The position numbers and the translations under genes were made by a program. This document shows positions 23,337 to 32,927 of a stretch of 52,840 nucleotides of DNA, in pieces. Location: positions 1-52,840 of the forward strand of contig CAIZEI010000159.1 of the NCBI GenBank assembly GCA_903931945.1. The letters are read 5' to 3'. The notes beneath the pieces are model-generated. The model was not told the DNA's origin and did not search any database. It saw only the letters and a program-made list of their open reading frames with translations. This DNA comes from an uncultured Hyphomicrobiales bacterium. GTDB lineage: Bacteria; Pseudomonadota; Alphaproteobacteria; Rhizobiales; Beijerinckiaceae. How positions within the stretch are numbered: position 1 is the first letter of the stretch; every line of letters starts with the position of its first letter.

Positions 23337-25184
23337 ATGGATGAACCATCGCATATTCCGTCCGCAACGCCCGCTGTCGAACTCTTGCCTGCAACGCCGG
23401 TCGCAGGCACAGCCGCTGACAGCGCGCCGGCGACGCCTTCGCCGGGTCTCGGGGCGCGGCTTGGCTCGGTCATCCGCAATATGATGCATACACGGATGGA
23501 CAAAAGCGGCGCCCGCCTGCGGCTGATCGCTCTCGGCTTTGCGGCGATTTTCGCGCTCATTGGCGGCAAGCTTGTCTACCTCTCCTTCAAGCCGGATCCG
23601 CAAAGCCTGCGCCGCGCGGCCTCTGAAGCTGTTTCGCGCTCGCGTCCGGATATCATTGACCGCAATGGCGAAATTCTTGCGACTGATATCAAGGTCATGT
23701 CGGTTTTCGCTGAACCCAGGCGCATTCTGGACAAGGATGAGGCGGTGGAACTGTTGACCGCCGCGCTTCCTGACGTCAACGCGCGCGAATTGCGCGAACG
23801 CCTCAGCTCGCGCAAAGGCTTCGTCTGGGTCAAGCGCGGGATTACACAGAAGGAAAAGGACGAAGTCTTCCGCCTGGGGTTGCCGGGCATCAGTTTTCTG
23901 CCTGAAAGCAAGCGCGTCTATCCCAATGGACCTGACGCCGCGCATGTTCTGGGCTTCACCAATGTCGATAACGCAGGCATTGCCGGCATCGAAAAATATA
24001 TCGATAGCCAGGGCCTTGGCGATCTCAGCGACGCAGGTTTCCGGATGGATCCCGTCGATCTCAAACCGGTGCAATTGTCCCTCGATCTGCGGGTGACGCA
24101 TGCGGTCCGGGACGAGCTTGTGAAGGGCGTGCAAAAATTCAGGGCAAAGGCCGGCGCGGCCGCGGTGATGGACGTGAATACCGGGGAAGTGATCGCGCTG
24201 GCTTCCTACCCCGACTACGACCCCAACACGCCGACCGACGCGCTCGAACCCGACCGGATCAATCGCATCAACGTTGGCGTTTATGAGATGGGCTCAACGT
24301 TCAAGTCCATTTCCATTGCGATGGCGCTGGAAGCGGGCAAGGTCAACCTGAACTCCCGGCTTGATGCGCGCGTCTCGCTCCGCTACGGAAAGTTCACGAT
24401 CCATGATTTTCATGCGCAGAGCCGCATGTTGACCGTGCCGGAAGTGTTCACTTATTCCTCAAATATCGGCACGGCGCGCATGGCGCTGATGGTCGGCGTT
24501 GACGGACACAAGGCGTTCTTGCGCAAGATGGGACAGCTCGACCGTTTGCGCACAGAATTGCCGGAGAGCGCCAGGCCGCTTGTCCCCGAACACTGGAGCG
24601 AATTGAACACGATCACCATCGCCTTCGGACAGGGGCTGAATGTCGCGCCCTTGCAGGCGATGATGGCGGTCTCGGCGCTTTCCAATGGCGGCATGATGAT
24701 GAAGCCGACGTTTCTCAAACGCGACGAGGACGCCGCCATGGCGGGCGCGACGCGCGTCGTGCGGCCGGAAACATCTGAAACCATGCGCTATCTCATGCGC
24801 ATCAATGCAGAGAGAGGCTCAGCAAGAGCCGTTGACGTGCGCGGTTATTTTGTGGGAGGCAAATCCGGGACCGCCGACAAGATCATGCATGGCCATTATG
24901 ACCACGAGCGCGTGTTCACGACCTTCATGGCGGTCGCGCCAGCCGACAAGCCGCGCTATCTCTTTCTGACGCTGATGGACGAACCGCAGGGCTTGCCAGA
25001 GACGCATATGTCGCATGTCGCGGCCTATAATTCGGGCGCAGTGACCGGTCGAATCATTGAACGGGTCGCCAATATTCTCAATCTTCCGCCAAGGCTCGAC
25101 CTGCCCACGCTGCCCTTCCCGCTGCTTGCCAAGGCCGGATACAGTTTCGCCAATACTCCTTCCAAAGGGGGAGGCGAGCATTGA
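23337..25184 (+). CDS. ftsI: Septal peptidoglycan transpeptidase FtsI (PBP3)
   Basis: A 615-residue class B penicillin-binding protein. One membrane anchor (LIALGFAAIFALIGGKLVYL, near residues 62-81) is followed by the pedestal domain and a transpeptidase domain with the active-site Ser320 in GSTFK, the SSN motif at 374-376 and KSGT at 509-512. FtsI cross-links septal peptidoglycan with the glycosyltransferase FtsW encoded downstream. The frame is open for 83 codons upstream, but the ATG at 23337 follows ftsL by 14 bp and has AGGA 7 bp before it. The N-terminus is Pro/Ala-rich and cytoplasmic. The stop overlaps the murEF start. Confidence 0.95.
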   Translation: MDEPSHIPSATPAVELLPATPVAGTAADSAPATPSPGLGARLGSVIRNMMHTRMDKSGARLRLIALGFAAIFALIGGKLVYLSFKPDPQSLRRAASEAVSRSRPDIIDRNGEILATDIKVMSVFAEPRRILDKDEAVELLTAALPDVNARELRERLSSRKGFVWVKRGITQKEKDEVFRLGLPGISFLPESKRVYPNGPDAAHVLGFTNVDNAGIAGIEKYIDSQGLGDLSDAGFRMDPVDLKPVQLSLDLRVTHAVRDELVKGVQKFRAKAGAAAVMDVNTGEVIALASYPDYDPNTPTDALEPDRINRINVGVYEMGSTFKSISIAMALEAGKVNLNSRLDARVSLRYGKFTIHDFHAQSRMLTVPEVFTYSSNIGTARMALMVGVDGHKAFLRKMGQLDRLRTELPESARPLVPEHWSELNTITIAFGQGLNVAPLQAMMAVSALSNGGMMMKPTFLKRDEDAAMAGATRVVRPETSETMRYLMRINAERGSARAVDVRGYFVGGKSGTADKIMHGHYDHERVFTTFMAVAPADKPRYLFLTLMDEPQGLPETHMSHVAAYNSGAVTGRIIERVANILNLPPRLDLPTLPFPLLAKAGYSFANTPSKGGGEH

Positions 25185-28045
25185 TTCGATTGCAAGAGCT
25201 GCTTCCCGGCGTAGATATTCCGGCGGGCCTGGGCCCGACGCAGGCGACTGGTCTGACAGCGGACAGCCGCGCCGTAAAACCCGGCTATGTGTTTTTCGCC
25301 ATTCCTGGAGTCAGGATGGATGGACTCGCCTTCGCTTCTGCGGCGGTTGCAGCGGGCGCCATCGCAGTGGTCGCCGCGCGCCAGCCTGAGACCCCGCTTG
25401 GCGCGCCCTGTATTGTCGTCGCTGACCCGCGCGCCGCCCTGTCGATCGCTGCAGCGCGATTCTATCCCCGCCAGCCCGAAATGATTGTCGCCATCACTGG
25501 CACCAGCGGCAAGACCTCAACCGCTGCTTTCGTGCGGCAAATCTGGGCGCGGCTTGGCTATCAGGCCGCCGCGCTCGGCACGACAGGCGTCATCAAACCC
25601 TCAGGCGATATCTATGGATCGTTGACGACGCCGGATCCGGTCGCGCTTCATGCAACCCTTGACGCGCTGGCGAGCGAAGGCATCACGCATCTGGCGATGG
25701 AAGCCTCCTCGCACGGGCTCGATCAGCGACGCCTCGATGGCGTGCGGCTGAGCGCTGGCGCGTTCACCAATCTCTCCCGCGATCACCTGGATTATCACCC
25801 GACGCTCGATGATTATCTTGCAGCCAAGCTGCGGTTGTTCGATACGCTGCTGGCGCCAGGGCAAACGGCTGTCATCGATGCCGACAGCGCCGTGGCGGCG
25901 CAGGTCATCGCCTGTTGCAGGGCGAGGGGCCTGCGCGTCTTCACGACAGGCGCCAAGGGCGCCAATTTGCGCATCGCAAGTCTTCGCGCGGAGGCCGCAG
26001 CCACGCATATTGAAGTCGAACACGCCGGCGGGACAACATTGTTGCGCCTGCCGCTGGCCGGCGATTTCATGGCGTCCAACGCTCTGGTCGCAGCGGGGCT
26101 CTGCATCGCGACCGGCTCCGACCCTGCCGCCGTTCTGGCGGCGCTGGAGCATCTGACAGGCGCGCCCGGTCGCCTCGAGCAAGTCGGCGAACGCAACGGC
26201 GCGCCAGTCTTTGTCGACTATGCGCACAAGCCCGATGCGCTGGAAAAAGTGTTGCGCGCGCTGCGGCCCTCGACGCCCGGACGCCTCATCGTTGTATTTG
26301 GCTGCGGCGGCGACAGGGACGCTGGCAAACGTCCAATCATGGGCGAGATCGCCGCCAGACTGGCTGACATCGTGATCGTGACGGACGACAATCCGCGGTC
26401 CGAAAATCCCGCTGGCATACGCGCTGAAATCCTGACGAAGGCGCCCGGCGCGCTTGAAATTGGCGATCGCGCCGCCGCGATCGCAACCGCCGTTCAGATG
26501 CTGCAGTCCGGCGATACGCTTGTCATTGCCGGCAAAGGGCATGAGACCGGGCAAATTGTCGCCGGCGCGGTGTTGCCATTCTCCGATCACGAAGTCGCCC
26601 GGGCGGCGCTGGCTTCCCCTGCGGCCTGGCTGTGGACGGGGCCTGCATTGATCCCGCCGCTGAATGCGCGCCTGTCTGGCGCTGCGCCCTCAGGGGTTTC
26701 TGGCGTTTCCATTGACACGCGGACGTTGCAGGCAGGGGACCTGTTTGTCGCCATCAGCGGCGACAACAGCGATGGCCACGACTATGTCGCCCGCGCGTTT
26801 GAAAGCGGCGCCGCCGCGGCAATCGTCGATGCAGCCCATGCGGGACGGTTGCAAGCCGCGGGCCCGCTCTATGTCGTCGCGGACACATTGCGGGCGCTGG
26901 AAAATCTCGGCCGCGCCGCGCGTGAACGCTCGAGCGCCGCAATCATCGCCGTCACAGGATCGGTCGGCAAAACAGGCGTGAAAGAAGCCTTGCGTCACGC
27001 CCTGTCGCAGTCTGGCAAGACCCATGCTTCGGCTGCCTCCTATAACAATCATTGGGGCGTGCCGTTGACTTTGGCGCGGATGCCGGCGGACACAAAATTT
27101 GGCGTGTTTGAAATCGGCATGAATCACGCGGGCGAGATTACGCCGCTGGTCGGCATGGTGCGACCGCATGTGGCCGTGATAACGACCATTGCGCCGGTGC
27201 ATCTGGAGCATTTCGCCTCGCTCGAGGCCATCGCAGAAGCAAAAGCCGAGATATTCAGCGGCCTGGAAACCGGCGGAACCGCGATCGTCAACCGCGATAT
27301 CGCACAGTATGATCTGTTGCGCGGGCGCGCCAAAGCCTCGCCCGCTGGACAGCTCCTGAGTTTTGGCGAACATGCTGCGGCGGACGCGCGGCTCACAGCT
27401 TTCGCGCCGGATGAAACGGGCTCGGCTGTGACCGCCCGCATTGCGGGGCGCGATATCCATTATCGACTTGCCGCTGCTGGGCGGCATATGGCGATCAATT
27501 CCCTTGCCGTTCTGCTCGCCGCCGGCGCGGCAGGCGCGGACATCGATCACATCGCGCAAGCGCTGGGCGGCTTTGAGTCGCCCATGGGTCGTGGCCAGCG
27601 CCTCACCCTGCAAGGGAAAAATGGTCCTTTTATCTTGATCGACGAAAGCTATAACGCCAATCCGGCGTCGATGCGCGCCGCGCTGGGATTGCTGGGCGCT
27701 GCGCACATTCCCGCCTCCGGCCGGCGCATCGCCGCGCTGGGCGACATGCTGGAGCTCGGACCTGACAGCGCGCGCCTGCATCGCGAGCTGGTCGACGAAA
27801 TTGAGGCTAACCGGGTCGACGCCGTCTATGCCTCGGGGCCGATGATGAAGGCGCTGTTCGATGCGCTGCCTGTATCGCGGCGCGGACAATGGGCTGAAAA
27901 ATCGAATGATATCGCGCAGCCGCTGATCAAAACAATCGCGGCGGGCGATGTTGTCATGGTGAAGGGTTCGAATGGTAGCCGCATGGGTCCAGTTGTGGCC
28001 GCAATCAAAGCGCATTTCGCCGCATCCACTGGCTCCAGGGAATGA
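25181..28045 (+). CDS. murE-murF: Fused MurE-MurF peptidoglycan precursor ligase
   Basis: A 954-residue bifunctional Mur ligase. Residues 1 to about 478 are MurE, with the ATP loop TGTSGKTS (Lys111) and DNPR at 403-406, which specifies meso-diaminopimelate as the added amino acid. After a linker of about 20 residues, the rest is MurF, with the loop GSVGKTG at 593-599, YNNHWGVPLTLARMP and DESYNANPASMRAAL. The two steps, adding mDAP and then D-Ala-D-Ala to the UDP-MurNAc peptide, are consecutive, so the fusion may channel the intermediate. Start is TTG with GGGGAGG 6 bp before it, overlapping the ftsI stop. There is no frame break at the junction. Confidence 0.95.
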   Translation: MIRLQELLPGVDIPAGLGPTQATGLTADSRAVKPGYVFFAIPGVRMDGLAFASAAVAAGAIAVVAARQPETPLGAPCIVVADPRAALSIAAARFYPRQPEMIVAITGTSGKTSTAAFVRQIWARLGYQAAALGTTGVIKPSGDIYGSLTTPDPVALHATLDALASEGITHLAMEASSHGLDQRRLDGVRLSAGAFTNLSRDHLDYHPTLDDYLAAKLRLFDTLLAPGQTAVIDADSAVAAQVIACCRARGLRVFTTGAKGANLRIASLRAEAAATHIEVEHAGGTTLLRLPLAGDFMASNALVAAGLCIATGSDPAAVLAALEHLTGAPGRLEQVGERNGAPVFVDYAHKPDALEKVLRALRPSTPGRLIVVFGCGGDRDAGKRPIMGEIAARLADIVIVTDDNPRSENPAGIRAEILTKAPGALEIGDRAAAIATAVQMLQSGDTLVIAGKGHETGQIVAGAVLPFSDHEVARAALASPAAWLWTGPALIPPLNARLSGAAPSGVSGVSIDTRTLQAGDLFVAISGDNSDGHDYVARAFESGAAAAIVDAAHAGRLQAAGPLYVVADTLRALENLGRAARERSSAAIIAVTGSVGKTGVKEALRHALSQSGKTHASAASYNNHWGVPLTLARMPADTKFGVFEIGMNHAGEITPLVGMVRPHVAVITTIAPVHLEHFASLEAIAEAKAEIFSGLETGGTAIVNRDIAQYDLLRGRAKASPAGQLLSFGEHAAADARLTAFAPDETGSAVTARIAGRDIHYRLAAAGRHMAINSLAVLLAAGAAGADIDHIAQALGGFESPMGRGQRLTLQGKNGPFILIDESYNANPASMRAALGLLGAAHIPASGRRIAALGDMLELGPDSARLHRELVDEIEANRVDAVYASGPMMKALFDALPVSRRGQWAEKSNDIAQPLIKTIAAGDVVMVKGSNGSRMGPVVAAIKAHFAASTGSRE

Positions 28046-28049
28046 ATGA

Positions 28050-29195
28050 ATGCTGACTTTTTTGAGTGAATACACCAGTGTGTTCGGGCCGCTGAACCTG
28101 TTCCGCTACATCACGTTCCGGGCGGGCGGGGCGACCGCGACCGCGCTGTTCTTTGTGTTTTTCTTTGGCCCGTCGATTATCGCTTCGTTGCGATTGAAAC
28201 AGGGCAAGGGCCAGCCGATCCGCGAGGACGGGCCGCAATCGCATCTGCTGACCAAAAAAGGCACGCCGACGATGGGCGGCCTGATGATTCTGTCGGGCCT
28301 TGTAGTCTCGACTGTTTTGTGGGCGAACCCGCGCAGCGCCTATGTCTGGATCGTCATGTTCGTGACGCTCGGCTTTGGCGCCATCGGCTTTTATGACGAC
28401 TATCTCAAGGTGACGCGCCAGTCTCATGCCGGCTTTTCAGGCCGCGCACGGCTCGCCATTGAAACCAGCATTGCTGTCCTTGCCTGTTATCTGATGATGT
28501 GCGCGAGCCTCACGCCCTCGATTGCCTCATGGTCTGATCTTGGCAATGCGCTGACCATTCCCTTTCATGAGGAAGCTCCAGCCGCGCGTCTGGTTGTGCC
28601 GTTTCTCACCGGCTTCGGGCGCGATCTCGGGTTCTTCTTTCTTGCATTTGGCGCGTTTGTCATTGTGGCGGCCGGCAATGCGGTCAATCTCACCGACGGG
28701 CTCGATGGTCTTGCCATCGTGCCATCAATGATTGCAGCAGGAACCTTCGCGACCATCGCCTATCTTGCCGGCAATTCCATTTTCGCCGCCTATCTGGGCA
28801 TCAACCATGTTTCGGGCGCGGGCGAACTCGCCGTTGTCTGCGGCGCGCTGATCGGGGCGGGCCTTGGTTTCCTCTGGTTCAATGCGCCGCCCGCGCAGAT
28901 TTTCATGGGCGACACAGGCTCGCTGGCGCTCGGCGGTCTGATCGGCTCTGTCGCTGTTGTGGTCAAACATGAGATTGTGCTGGCGGTTGTCGGCGGACTT
29001 TTCGTGGTTGAAGCTCTGTCCGTCATTATTCAGGTCTTCTGGTTCAAGCGCACGGGCCGCCGCGTCTTTCTGATGGCGCCCATTCACCATCACTTTGAGA
29101 AAAAGGGCTGGTCCGAACCGCAAATCGTCATCCGTTTCTGGATCATCTCCTTCGTGCTCGCACTAATAGGACTTGCCACATTGAAGGTGAGATGA
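28050..29195 (+). CDS. mraY: Phospho-N-acetylmuramoyl-pentapeptide transferase MraY
   Basis: A 381-residue polytopic membrane enzyme that transfers phospho-MurNAc-pentapeptide to undecaprenyl phosphate, giving lipid I. The signatures are [12 protein letters not shown] near residue 69, [11 protein letters not shown] with the paired Asp, [23 protein letters not shown] and the [19 protein letters not shown] tail. The ATG is 4 bp after the murEF stop. About ten membrane segments and a standard length support an intact gene. It overlaps murD by 4 bp. Confidence 0.96.
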   Translation: MLTFLSEYTSVFGPLNLFRYITFRAGGATATALFFVFFFGPSIIASLRLKQGKGQPIREDGPQSHLLTKKGTPTMGGLMILSGLVVSTVLWANPRSAYVWIVMFVTLGFGAIGFYDDYLKVTRQSHAGFSGRARLAIETSIAVLACYLMMCASLTPSIASWSDLGNALTIPFHEEAPAARLVVPFLTGFGRDLGFFFLAFGAFVIVAAGNAVNLTDGLDGLAIVPSMIAAGTFATIAYLAGNSIFAAYLGINHVSGAGELAVVCGALIGAGLGFLWFNAPPAQIFMGDTGSLALGGLIGSVAVVVKHEIVLAVVGGLFVVEALSVIIQVFWFKRTGRRVFLMAPIHHHFEKKGWSEPQIVIRFWIISFVLALIGLATLKVR

Positions 29196-30616
29196 TGACG
29201 CCTGTCAGCTGCTTCAAGGGTCGCCACGTCGCGCTTTTCGGCCTCGGTGGGTCCGGGCTTGCGACGGCGCGCGCGCTGATGGCGGGCGGGGCCAACGTGT
29301 CGGCGTGGGACGATAGCGCGGCATCGCGCGAAAAGGCGCGCGTGGCGGGAATCGATCTTGTCGATCTCACAACAGCCGACTGGTCGCAGTTCTGTTCGCT
29401 CATTCTCGCGCCGGGCGCGCCGTTAACGCATCCAGCGCCGCACTGGAGCGTTCTGCGCGCCAAAGAGCGCGGTCTGGAAGTCATTGGCGACATCGAACTG
29501 TTCTGCCGCGAACGCGCCGGGATCGCGCCCGATGCGCCATTGATCGCAATTACCGGCACCAACGGAAAATCCACCACAACGGCGCTGATCGCCCATATCC
29601 TGCGCGAAGCGGGGCGGGATGTGCAAATGGGCGGCAACATCGGCGTGCCGATTCTCGCGCTCGAGCCGCCTGCCAGGAGTCGCGCCCATGTCATTGAATG
29701 CTCGTCCTTTCAGATCGATCTTGCGCCATCGCTGGCGCCGACCGTCGGCGTGCTGTTGAACCTCACGCCGGATCATCTGGATCGCCATGGGACGATGGCG
29801 AATTATGCTGCGGTGAAGGAGCGGCTGGCCGCGCAATCCGAATATGCGATCGTCGGAATTGACGATGATTATTGCAGCGCTATCTATCGGGCCCTGCATG
29901 ACGCCGATCGTGCCGTGTCGGCAATTTCAAATGCCGATGCGGGCCTTTCGGAAATGGTCCATTTTTCCGGGACGCGGCTTCGCCGGGCCATTGCGGCCTC
30001 GCCGGGCTGGGAGATTGGCGAGACGCTCGTCAACCTCGCCAATGCGCGCGCGCTGCGTGGCGCGCATAATGGCCAGAACGCCGCCGCCGCGTTCTGCGCT
30101 TGCGAATGGCTCGACGTTCCGCACGACGAAATTGGCGCCGCGATGAAAACGTTCCCGGGCCTGCCTCACCGCATGGAAGAGGTCGGGCGCCTTGGCAAGA
30201 CGATCTTTGTCAACGACTCGAAAGCCACCAACGCCGACGCTGCCGAGAAGGCGCTGCTGTCGTTCGACGACATGTTCTGGATCATTGGCGGCAAGTCGAA
30301 AGAGGGCGGCATTGAGCCCCTGCGCCCGTTGTTCAGCAAGGTGCGTAAGGCCTATCTGATAGGCGCGGCGAGCGACGACTTCGCCAGGACGCTCGATGGC
30401 GCGCTCGCTTATGAAATGTGCGGCACGCTCGACGTTGCGCTCGCTCGCGCGACAAGGGACGCGCAGAAGTCCGGCGCGCGCGAGCCTGTCGTACTGTTGT
30501 CGCCCGCCTGCGCATCCTACGATCAGTTCGCGAATTTTGAGGTTCGTGGCGACCGGTTCCGCGAACTTGCGCAACAGATCATCGCACAACATATTGGCCA
30601 CGGGAGTTCGACATGA
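29192..30616 (+). CDS. murD: UDP-N-acetylmuramoylalanine--D-glutamate ligase MurD
   Basis: A 474-residue Mur ligase that adds D-Glu to UDP-MurNAc-Ala in the cytoplasm. The N-terminal Rossmann-like motif [17 protein letters not shown] binds the UDP part, [14 protein letters not shown] is the ATP loop, [11 protein letters not shown] and [22 protein letters not shown] are conserved MurD segments. The length is standard. The ATG overlaps the mraY stop (ATGA); a second ATG follows immediately. Its stop overlaps ftsW. Confidence 0.95.
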   Translation: MMTPVSCFKGRHVALFGLGGSGLATARALMAGGANVSAWDDSAASREKARVAGIDLVDLTTADWSQFCSLILAPGAPLTHPAPHWSVLRAKERGLEVIGDIELFCRERAGIAPDAPLIAITGTNGKSTTTALIAHILREAGRDVQMGGNIGVPILALEPPARSRAHVIECSSFQIDLAPSLAPTVGVLLNLTPDHLDRHGTMANYAAVKERLAAQSEYAIVGIDDDYCSAIYRALHDADRAVSAISNADAGLSEMVHFSGTRLRRAIAASPGWEIGETLVNLANARALRGAHNGQNAAAAFCACEWLDVPHDEIGAAMKTFPGLPHRMEEVGRLGKTIFVNDSKATNADAAEKALLSFDDMFWIIGGKSKEGGIEPLRPLFSKVRKAYLIGAASDDFARTLDGALAYEMCGTLDVALARATRDAQKSGAREPVVLLSPACASYDQFANFEVRGDRFRELAQQIIAQHIGHGSST

Positions 30617-31746
30617 TGACACGCGCGGAAAGGACCTTTTTCGCTCAGTGGTGGTGGACGATCGACCGCTGGTTGCTGGCCTCGCTCGGCGTTTTGATGG
30701 TGCTCGGTCTCGTGTTGATGATGGCCGCCTCGCCCCCGGAAGCCGAGAGGCTGGGCCTGCCCGCCTTTTTTTTCGTCAATCGTCAGGTCGCTTTCCTGAT
30801 TCCCGCCGCGATCCTGATGACGGCGACATCGCTCCTGTCGCCGCGCCACGTTCGTCGCGCTGCGCTTTTCGTGTTTCTCACCGGCATTGCGCTGATTGTC
30901 CTAGCGCTGGTTTTCGGTCATGAAATCAAGGGCGCCCGGCGCTGGATTTTCGGGATCGAACCCTCCGAATTTGTGAAGCCGGCCTTTGTCGTGCTGTGCG
31001 CCTGGGCGTTTTCCGAAGGCGGACAGCGTCGCGATGTGCCTGCCAATGGCATTGCAATTCTGCTGCTGGTCATGACGATCGGGCCGTTGATGTTACAACC
31101 CGATTTCGGACAGACCATGCTGCTGTCCATTGTCTGGACGGCGCTTTTCTTTGCGGCCGGCCTGCACTGGATGTGGGTTGGCGGAATTGGCGGCCTCGGA
31201 ATTGGCGGGGTTCTCGTCGCCTATCAGTTTGTGCCGCACGTGCGCGCGCGCATCGAGAAATTCATCGATCCGGGCGTCAACGGAACGACCCAGGGCGACA
31301 CATTCCAGGTCGATACGGCGATGGAAAGTTTCATTTCCGGCGGCTGGTTTGGCAAGGGCCCCGGCGAGGGGACGCTCAAACGCGTCCTGCCGGATAGTCA
31401 CACCGATTTCATTTTCGCTGTCACCGGCGAAGAATTTGGCATCTTTGTCTGCCTCGGCATCGTTGCAGTCTTCTGTTTCATCGTTCTACGCGGTCTGTCG
31501 TCCGCCACGCGAAATGAGGATTCGTTCTGCCGCTTCGCCACAGCCGGGCTCGTGATGCTGTTTGGCATACAAAGCATGATCAACATGGCGGTCAATGTCC
31601 ATCTCATGCCCGCCAAGGGCATGACGCTGCCGTTCATTTCCTATGGCGGATCGTCGCTGGCCTCGCTCGCGTTGACGGCGGGTTTTCTCATCGCAGTCAC
31701 ACGCAAGCGCCCGAAATCGCAAATCATGTCGCGGGTGGACATTTGA
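30613..31746 (+). CDS. ftsW: Septal peptidoglycan glycosyltransferase FtsW
   Basis: A 377-residue SEDS-family membrane protein that polymerises lipid II with FtsI at the septum. Conserved SEDS segments are GARRWIFGIEPSEFVKPAFVV near residue 110, QPDFGQTMLLSIVW, FISGGWFGKGPGEG with the loop before the catalytic region, and MPAKGMTLPFISYGGSS close to the C-terminus. About ten membrane helices are visible. It is coupled to murD and murG through 4-bp overlaps, the classical dcw order. Confidence 0.95.
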   Translation: MMTRAERTFFAQWWWTIDRWLLASLGVLMVLGLVLMMAASPPEAERLGLPAFFFVNRQVAFLIPAAILMTATSLLSPRHVRRAALFVFLTGIALIVLALVFGHEIKGARRWIFGIEPSEFVKPAFVVLCAWAFSEGGQRRDVPANGIAILLLVMTIGPLMLQPDFGQTMLLSIVWTALFFAAGLHWMWVGGIGGLGIGGVLVAYQFVPHVRARIEKFIDPGVNGTTQGDTFQVDTAMESFISGGWFGKGPGEGTLKRVLPDSHTDFIFAVTGEEFGIFVCLGIVAVFCFIVLRGLSSATRNEDSFCRFATAGLVMLFGIQSMINMAVNVHLMPAKGMTLPFISYGGSSLASLALTAGFLIAVTRKRPKSQIMSRVDI

Positions 31747-32849
31747 GCGACGATTTACAGCGCCCTGTCCTGCTGGCGGCAGGCGGCACTGGCGGGCACC
31801 TTTTTCCCGCTGAAGCTCTCGCGATCGCCCTTCGCGCGCGCGGGCGGCGCGTTGAACTGGCCACGGATTCCCGCGCGCTGAAATATGGCGCAGCGTTTCC
31901 CGCCGATGCGATTCACGCCATCCCTTCGGCAACGCCGTCCGGCGGCAGGATCCTTGGCCAATTGAAGGCCGGGCTGATCCTCTGCCGGGGCGTTCTGGCG
32001 GCCCGGAGTCTGATCAAGGCGATCAAACCCGCCGCCATCGTCGGCTTTGGCGGCTACCCCACTGTGCCGCCTCTGCTGGCCGGCCAAAGCGCCGGATATG
32101 TGACGATCATCCATGAACAAAATGCGGTTCTGGGACGGGCCAACCGCTTCCTGAGCGCGCGCGCGACGGCGATCGCTCTGGGGTTTCCCGTGCTTGCCAA
32201 GGCAACGTCCGAGGTTCTCGCCAAATCGACCCATATCGGCAATCCCGTGCGACCGGCTGTCATCGCGGCGGAAAAGACCAGTTTTGTCGATCCCGGCGAG
32301 GATGGCCCCATTGAAATTCTGGTGACCGGCGGCTCGCAGGGCGCCCGCGTCATGAGCGATATTGTCCCCCCGGCCATCGAAGCTATACCGGGAGACCGGC
32401 GCGCGCGCTTGCGCATCACCCAGCAGGCCAGGCCTGAAGACCTCCAGCGCGTGCGGGATTTTTATGCCCGGCTTGGCGTCGCGGCGACGGTCGAGGCTTT
32501 CTTCAATGATTTGCCGCAGCGAATGGCCGCAGCCCATCTCGTGATCGCCCGGGCCGGCGCCTCCACCGTCTCGGAACTTGCGGTCATCGGACGCGATTCC
32601 ATACTCGTGCCTCTCCCCGGCGCGCTCGATCAGGATCAGGCGGCGAATGCCGCGATTCTGGCCGCCAATGGCGCTGCGACCGTGATTGCGCAGTCCGATT
32701 TCTCTCCGGCCCGCCTCGCTGCGGAGATCGGCCAGCGGCTCGACAATCCCGGCGCCATGCGCTACGCCGCCGACGCGGCCAGAAGCGTCGGCGTTCCTGA
32801 TGCGGCTGAGCGGCTGGCGGAGTTTGTGATCGGACTCGCCAGATTCTAG
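31743..32849 (+). CDS. murG: Lipid II synthase MurG
   Basis: A 368-residue GT-B glycosyltransferase that adds GlcNAc from UDP-GlcNAc to lipid I on the inner face of the membrane. The N-terminal glycine-rich loop LLAAGGTGGHLFPAEALA, the lipid-side VGFGGYPTVPPLLAG, EQNAVLGRANRFLS and the second loop TGGSQGARVMSD are all present. The GALDQDQAANA motif binds the sugar nucleotide. The start is TTG overlapping the ftsW stop (TTGA). It is followed by a 78-bp gap with a palindromic repeat before murC. Confidence 0.95.
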   Translation: MSDDLQRPVLLAAGGTGGHLFPAEALAIALRARGRRVELATDSRALKYGAAFPADAIHAIPSATPSGGRILGQLKAGLILCRGVLAARSLIKAIKPAAIVGFGGYPTVPPLLAGQSAGYVTIIHEQNAVLGRANRFLSARATAIALGFPVLAKATSEVLAKSTHIGNPVRPAVIAAEKTSFVDPGEDGPIEILVTGGSQGARVMSDIVPPAIEAIPGDRRARLRITQQARPEDLQRVRDFYARLGVAATVEAFFNDLPQRMAAAHLVIARAGASTVSELAVIGRDSILVPLPGALDQDQAANAAILAANGAATVIAQSDFSPARLAAEIGQRLDNPGAMRYAADAARSVGVPDAAERLAEFVIGLARF

Positions 32850-32861
32850 AGTTCAATTTTG

Positions 32862-32912
32862 ACGCGTTTTCTTGACGCGAACCGGTTTCCACTTCGCTGG
32901 AAAACGCTCTAG
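32862..32912. repeat. Rhizobiales-type palindromic intergenic repeat between murG and murC
   Basis: GCGTTTTC (32864-32871) and GAAAACGC (32900-32907) are inverted around a core containing GACGCGAACCGG and CCACTTCGCTGG. Elements with this core (GCGTTTTC, GCGAACCGG, CCACTTCGC, GAAAACGCTCT) recur in intergenic regions of many Rhizobiales as I recall them. It occupies most of the gap and is the only break in coupling between ftsI and murC. Confidence 0.6.
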
Positions 32913-32927
32913 CCAAAGGAATTTCGG

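Noticed and set aside
26690..28075. A 461-codon open frame on the minus strand
   Set aside because: It is the shadow of the MurF half of the fused ligase and its translation is basic and motif-free.
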